A stretch of 64,000 nucleotides of DNA from Gnetum montanum (taxonomy: Eukaryota > Streptophyta > Gnetopsida > Gnetales > Gnetaceae), in contig MNCI01004656.1 in assembly GCA_015680685.1 (NCBI GenBank), positions 2,086,907-2,150,906 of the forward strand, given 5' to 3'. The notes beneath the pieces are model-generated. The model worked only from the letters and a program-made list of their open reading frames with translations. It did not search any database and was not told the DNA's origin. The position numbers and the translations under genes were made by a program. Below are positions 59,180 through 64,000 of this stretch, in pieces; the first letter of the stretch is position 1; each line of letters begins with the position of its first letter.

Positions 59180-59901
59180 AATGGTTATGTGTGATTGAAA
59201 CATATGATATTGATGTTGTTGGGGCTATATTAAAAATATTATTAGAATATTGAAATATCAAAACTCTACTTACACTAGGCTATTGCAAGACATAAATCTA
59301 TCCTAGCCTAACTAGTGAGTATCCATTTCCAGCATTCCATACACATCCTAAACTTATGCCAATATTACTAGATTACCAAGTATTTATGGCTAGGTGTACC
59401 AAGTGACACACTGTTAAGATTACAAAACATTAATGTATTTACACTCAAAACTAGTCATACTCATGCTACGTAAGTAATGTGTAATGAAGCATAAAATAAT
59501 TAAATAAGTGTATATAGAAAGTAAATATTACCCAAATTTCATTGAAAACTAAAGTGCATTAAACGTAAAATTAAGCTATGTCAAAGTGCTACAATGAATA
59601 AGAATTAATTTTGATCTTATTACCATTCATGGATAGTGTTCAAGCATAATTCAATCGAATAAGGATCCGTATAACTAAATTGAATCCATGTTGTAACCAC
59701 TTGCTAACAATTTTATGTATTGTGAAAATAAAATACAAAAGTTTAGCTACTATTGGATTAAAAATGATGCATTTAATATGGTAACTCATAAATATTTATA
59801 TACATAATATCTATGATGTTGTACAAAAGCCTATGATATTGTAGTTATAATGTCTTAGTATCATAGTCATGACATCATAGCATGTAAAAAATGTTTCATC
59901 A
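59180..59901 (-). repeat. 3' LTR of element H
   Basis: Recognised from GATTGAAACATATGAT on; matches C/GI LTR blocks (ACTAGATTACCAAGTATT, the ATTACCATTCATGGATAG block, CAAATAAGGATCC-like). Ends TTTCATCA at 59901, then TATCTCCATGAC, the PPT on the minus strand. The low-coordinate end is uncertain. Confidence 0.68.
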
Positions 59902-60064
59902 TATCTCCATGACTAACTGCAAACCTATCCTTAAGTTAAAAAAATTAAGATATAGTTTTATTACAAAATTATGAAGGCATCTTGACTAACTAACTAAGTT
60001 AAGTGCCTCATTACATTACTTATTCAAGTGATTGAAAAAATGAAAAAATAAACATATATCAAAA

Positions 60065-61950
60065 GATCATAAAATTTATAGGTCTTCAAAATCCCAAATA
60101 GTAGGTCCTCATGTCTTTGAAGGTAGTGAGGACTCGTCCTACAATGGTAGCTCTTGTAACAGATTGGTAGCTTAATTCATTATGCAAAATTGTTTAAGGA
60201 TCATCTGGTACTTCTCTACATCATTCTATGGATCATCAATGTTCCAAGTCAAGTTGGCTACATTGGTAGCTATTAGGATCTATCATGAAGATGGCATATT
60301 TGAAAACATTTTATTTTCTTGAACAAACTAGGTAGTAAATAATTTATATTTAACATCAAATGCTTTCATCTTTCCTTTGTGTTCCTAGTATTATGCCAAC
60401 CTTTTCAATAGGTTCTCTATGGCATCATGTTGCCTAGTACACTAAGCTCAAAGAACATTTAGCTCCGCCTATATTAGTTATTGCTTTGTCTTTGTTTCAT
60501 TATGCAACTTATTGTCATGATTGAACAAGAAAAAGGTAGTTGTAGCTTACTTTTTCACTTTATTTATAGGGTAGTCAATTGTTAACATGACAAAATTAGC
60601 ATACCTACGGTTATTAAGCTTCATATAATATGTTAGTTCCTCTATTTGCAGGTCCTTGGTCTTAACGTTTACATGGTAGATTCCTATTAGAAAATCAAGA
60701 ATGCTCTTGCAAGAAGCATTAATAATTTATCCCAAAGAATTATTAATTTGGATGTTGGATATCTTGATCTCCTTCTTATTGATTTCCTTTTGGAGGCCTA
60801 CCTATTTCCTATAGTATCTTAGGAACATATCTTGTTTGGTGGCCTTAATTCTCTAGGTTTCAATTTAAATTGTAGACCTCTACTACAATGCATAGACATC
60901 TACATAGATTTTTATTCTCTTGTGCTAACCTCTTGATATCTATGTATGCTTTTATGAATTATTTGTGAATTTAACGCAGTTGATTCTCCAATTATTCCTT
61001 CTCCTTAGCTACTTTAGTTAACCTTTGATTTTCTAATTTCAACCCCTTATTTTCATCCTCTAATAAGATGTTATTTTGTAAGGCATAGAAATTAGAATTA
61101 GTAGCTAATTAGGTAGATATTTTGTTCAAGTACTAGTAGGGTAGATGTGGTAGATCCCTATCATAAAGTATATTTTTTTCCTATTGTGATGAATTCATAC
61201 TAATTACTCTTATTCCCATAGAATCTTTTCAATCATAAATCTTTGATATTAGGATCAAAACTAGTTAAGATCCTGAAAGTTTCCATGCCCATGTTAGCTA
61301 ATCATAACACTATGCTAATGGTATGCATAGTATAAAATGTTGTGATTCCCTCAATCTTAGCTATGACATCTTCTTACTTATTGCGCTAAACCTAGAAAGT
61401 ATCCCTAAGTTACCCATCTCAATTAGCTGAAGAACTTGGCTAAGATGGAGAAGCTTGTAGTTTTTCCCATATCTCTTATGGTGCAAATTGAAGAAAAGGC
61501 CCAAAATTAAGTTGCATGATCATACCATCCATGCTATAATTTATTACTTCTAGCCTCTACACATGCATGAGAAAGCATGATTTATCTACCTACTATTGGA
61601 ATAGGTGACATTGAGGCTTTTGCTTACATGGACTACTATGACTGTTAACCTTATGACATAAGCTGATCCACTTCTTTCTCTCTTTCTAGTTCCTTTATGT
61701 GGGGCTATTCTAATTGATATTAGCCACATCCTCATCCTTTTCCACTATCATGCTCTTCATTTGACTTTTTCTCCTTGCAATATCTACCTCTAGAGTGCAT
61801 GTAAGTATTATCTTTACTTACTAAAAATCAATCATTAATGTTTTATCATTTACATTATGATTTTGATCTTTCTTGATCTTTTGAATGGATTGAAATTTTT
61901 AAAAATATAATATTACTAGCAATGGGTAAATACAAAATGTCATTCCTTGG
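60065..61950 (-). pseudogene. Element H novel ORF (coiled-coil-like), homologous to the GI ORF
   Basis: Minus-strand order: MHSRGRYCKEKKSNEEHDSG (61800), PHIKELEREKEVDQL, MDGMIMQLNFGPFLQFAP and EIWEKLQAS (61545-61445, matching the GI ELNFG block), EDVIAKIEGITTFYT, then LLEDENKGLKLENQRL and TKVAKEKE (about 61070-60995, clear heptads), INKKEIKISNIQINNSLG, TKDLQIEELTYYMKLNNRRY (60660-60601, matching GI 28315-28230) and a C-terminal end DESSLPSKT-GPTIWDFEDL (stop at dash) near 60077. From about 60840 to 60065 one frame is kept with roughly a dozen stops, which points to a decayed real protein. Function unknown. Confidence 0.55.
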
Positions 61951-62389
61951 GCACTAAGGTAACTAATTTGTTAAATTATTGATTAAGTCAATTATTTTTA
62001 TTATTTACCTAAGTAGGCTTGAGGGATAAGTGTTAGAAATATTTTTCAAAATCTATGCTTAGGATCTCCCATGATAAAGAGTTCAATTGTAGAAGCTTAA
62101 AGGTTTTTAAATCACATTAATAGTGCTCATGGTTTGGAAGTTATGACACTTGGAAGGATTTGGGATCTTAAATAGACAATAACACTTCTCTCATTTAGGA
62201 AAATGTGAAAATTTCTAAGGGGAAAAGGCGGGTTATGTCTATATATATACTTTTATATGTGCAACAGCATAGCTAAGACAACTATAACAGAATAGGCCTT
62301 ATGATGTTGTAGCTACAATGTTAAGGATCTTGACAAGATGATAAATTGGAGAAAATTCCCCTTTTTATAAGAAAACTCTCAATATGTAG
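61951..62389. other. Unassigned sequence between H and K
   Basis: No LTR edge or protein recognised. A TATATATATAC tract lies at about 62241. Confidence 0.3.
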
Positions 62390-63110
62390 AAAATTACGTA
62401 AAAGATGAGGAGCGAAGCTCAACTCAAACCTCTTCCAAGGATCTTAGAGTCCACACATGTTCCCTCTCAATCCTTAATTATTCACAATGGAGCTAAAGCT
62501 CAAGAGAAGACACTTATAAGATATTCTCTTCACATCTCTTAAGTGCTCTCCCTTGCATCTCATTCAAACACTTCTTGCAAAATCTCTTAAGAGACCTTTC
62601 AAATCTCTTCCTCTTACTCTTTCTCAAGCCTTGGACTCTTATTTATAGCTTCATGAAGTGACCTTTTGTCTTTCCTTCAATCTGCTATTTGATTTGATGT
62701 CCATTAATATCCACATTAGACATCTAAAGGAAATAGTAGATGTCTATCTCGAGTTCAAAGTTGCTAGAGTAGACATATTGGAGAAGACGTCTTGTTGTAG
62801 AAATCTTGGCTTAGATGTCTATGAGAAAGAGTAGACATCCATTATGTAGTATAGATGTCTAACTATTAATATAGACATCTATCCTATTATGGCCAAAATT
62901 AAAAATTCTCGTTTTGAGGTCTAGAACCTCTAGACACCTCCAAACAAGTCCTCATAGCTCCCATAACCTCCTAGACTCATCAAAATAAGTCCAAAACACT
63001 ACCAAACATGGAAAACCACCTTAGAATCATCATCAAAATTTTAACACAAGAAGACACACATATCCAAGATACATTTAAATTTACACAAGAGTTGGGTGAT
63101 GTCCTGATGA
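62390..63110 (-). repeat. LTR of element K, related to the B LTR
   Basis: 62890-63090 aligns with B 19205-19420 (AATTAAAAATTCTCGTTTTG, the CTAGAACCTCTAGACACC block, the CATAACCTCCTAGACTCATC block). 62700-62880 holds AGATGTCTA/TAGACATCTA units like those of the B LTR. Minus-strand TATAAATA at about 62640-62647. The low end is not delimited. Confidence 0.65.
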
Positions 63111-64000
63111 AAATGGAAAATAAGAAATTTATTTTAGTTTAAGTGTCTAATTTCTTTTGATTGATGATAAAATTATGAGTAGTAGGATAAGAAGGATAAT
63201 ATGAAACCTCCTTCTTAGCAGTAGAGATATCAAGTTCTTTGAAGCTTAAGTTAATGAATCCAACATTAGAGATAGATTCATCATTTAGGACTATTAAGTC
63301 TTTAGTAGCAACAGAAGATATAAAATAATAATTATCTATAGATTTATCTACAAGTTCAATTTCAATATTAGTTGACTTATTGTTAAGTTGATAGGGTTAT
63401 GCCTCTTAATCTAACAGAAAGACACTTGAAATTTGTGTGTCGATATGAATGATTATTTTATGATCTCAAAAAGAAAAGTTTATTTCTTGATGGATACGAG
63501 ATGAAACTATGTGATGTTGAGCTAACTAAAGATGTCATAATATTCTATTTGCACTATGACACTCACGTATAATCATGAAAAAAGCTTTAAATTGCATAGA
63601 ATCACCTACTATAAATAGAAATCTAATGGAACCTCTAATTAGTACTTGCTTATCATTAAAGAAAATTAGGTTTTTCTACGTTTTATTGAATGTTACATGA
63701 TCATGGAGATCAATATGTTTGATAATAGTACATGTAATCATGTTAGACCCTACATTGTCATCAATATATATGAGAGTAATGAAAACATTAGGTGATATTT
63801 TAATAGTTATGTAAATTGGTAATTATATCCCAAATCTTCAAGTCAATCTTAATGTTTTCATCACAGAAGTTGAAATTGTCTAATCCATAGTGAGAAACTT
63901 GAAGGATGAGATATCATCCATCTAGTTAGGAATATCACTTGGAATGAAAATTCTCTTAAGAACATCATATAGCCAACACAATGCCCTTTAGGGGTTACTT
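63111..64000 (-). pseudogene. Internal region of element K, possibly including protease
   Basis: Minus-strand reading FITLIYIDDNVGSNMITC and IRGSIRFLFIVGDSMQFKAF (about 63790-63600) has the spacing of a retropepsin with the DTG/DSG position reading DDN. Frames are badly broken and the assignment is tentative. The element continues beyond the window. Confidence 0.35.

Noticed and set aside
1-64000. tRNA, rRNA, CRISPR array or intact host gene
   Set aside because: I looked for tRNA-like cloverleaf promoters, rRNA blocks, regularly spaced identical repeats and multi-exon plant protein motifs, and found none I could support. The three 49-bp repeats at 17258-17404 are directly adjacent with no spacers.

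Overview
This window looks like intergenic DNA from a large-genome seed plant. It is AT-rich and packed with old, nested, stop-riddled Ty3/gypsy LTR retrotransposons. Their primer-binding sites match plant tRNA-iMet (elements A and B) and plant tRNA-Asp (the Tat/Athila-like group). I found no intact host gene, tRNA, rRNA or CRISPR array. The heavy decay, CpG loss and nesting would suit a gymnosperm, but that is inference. Assembly marks are present: single Ns at 6145 and 17257, and an N run at 6591-6771. Element letters below are my own labels.

Layout. (1) 1-810: integrase end of a Tat-like element (J, + strand). (2) 1421-10911: element A (+), iMet-primed gypsy, perfect 5-bp target duplication; part of its gag is inverted exactly between N positions. 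(3) 11750-12750: CpG-retaining, low-repeat-looking segment, the only plausible non-TE island. (4) 14480-16840: element E (-), gag plus 5' LTR. (5) 17257-17732: GC-rich insert between 25-bp direct repeats. (6) 18361-25079: element B (-), complete gypsy with two ~1.13-kb LTRs, carrying a 5'-truncated LINE-like insert at its LTR/PBS junction. (7) 25100-26619: LINE reverse-transcriptase remnant (-). (8) 26620-54130: a composite minus-strand element, GI, split by two ~10-kb insertions: C (28413-38539, -) and D (43727-53750, +), both Tat/Athila-like with target duplications. (9) 54131-56581: element F (+), collapsed. (10) 57696-58760: tandem array of ~250-300-bp units. (11) 59180-61950: element H (-), which shares GI's unusual 3' ORF. 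(12) 62390-64000: element K (-), with an LTR related to that of B.

How the parts relate. A, B, C and D each show gag-protease-RT-RNaseH-integrase in the usual gypsy order, all broken. A, B and D have lost an RT catalytic Asp; C keeps it. The most unusual content is GI and H. GI has gag and protease but no recognisable RT, RNaseH or integrase. In their place, next to the 3' LTR, lies a long decayed coiled-coil-like reading frame that is also found in H beside a related LTR. This suggests a non-autonomous gypsy family carrying an undescribed accessory ORF, presumably mobilised by relatives such as C or D.
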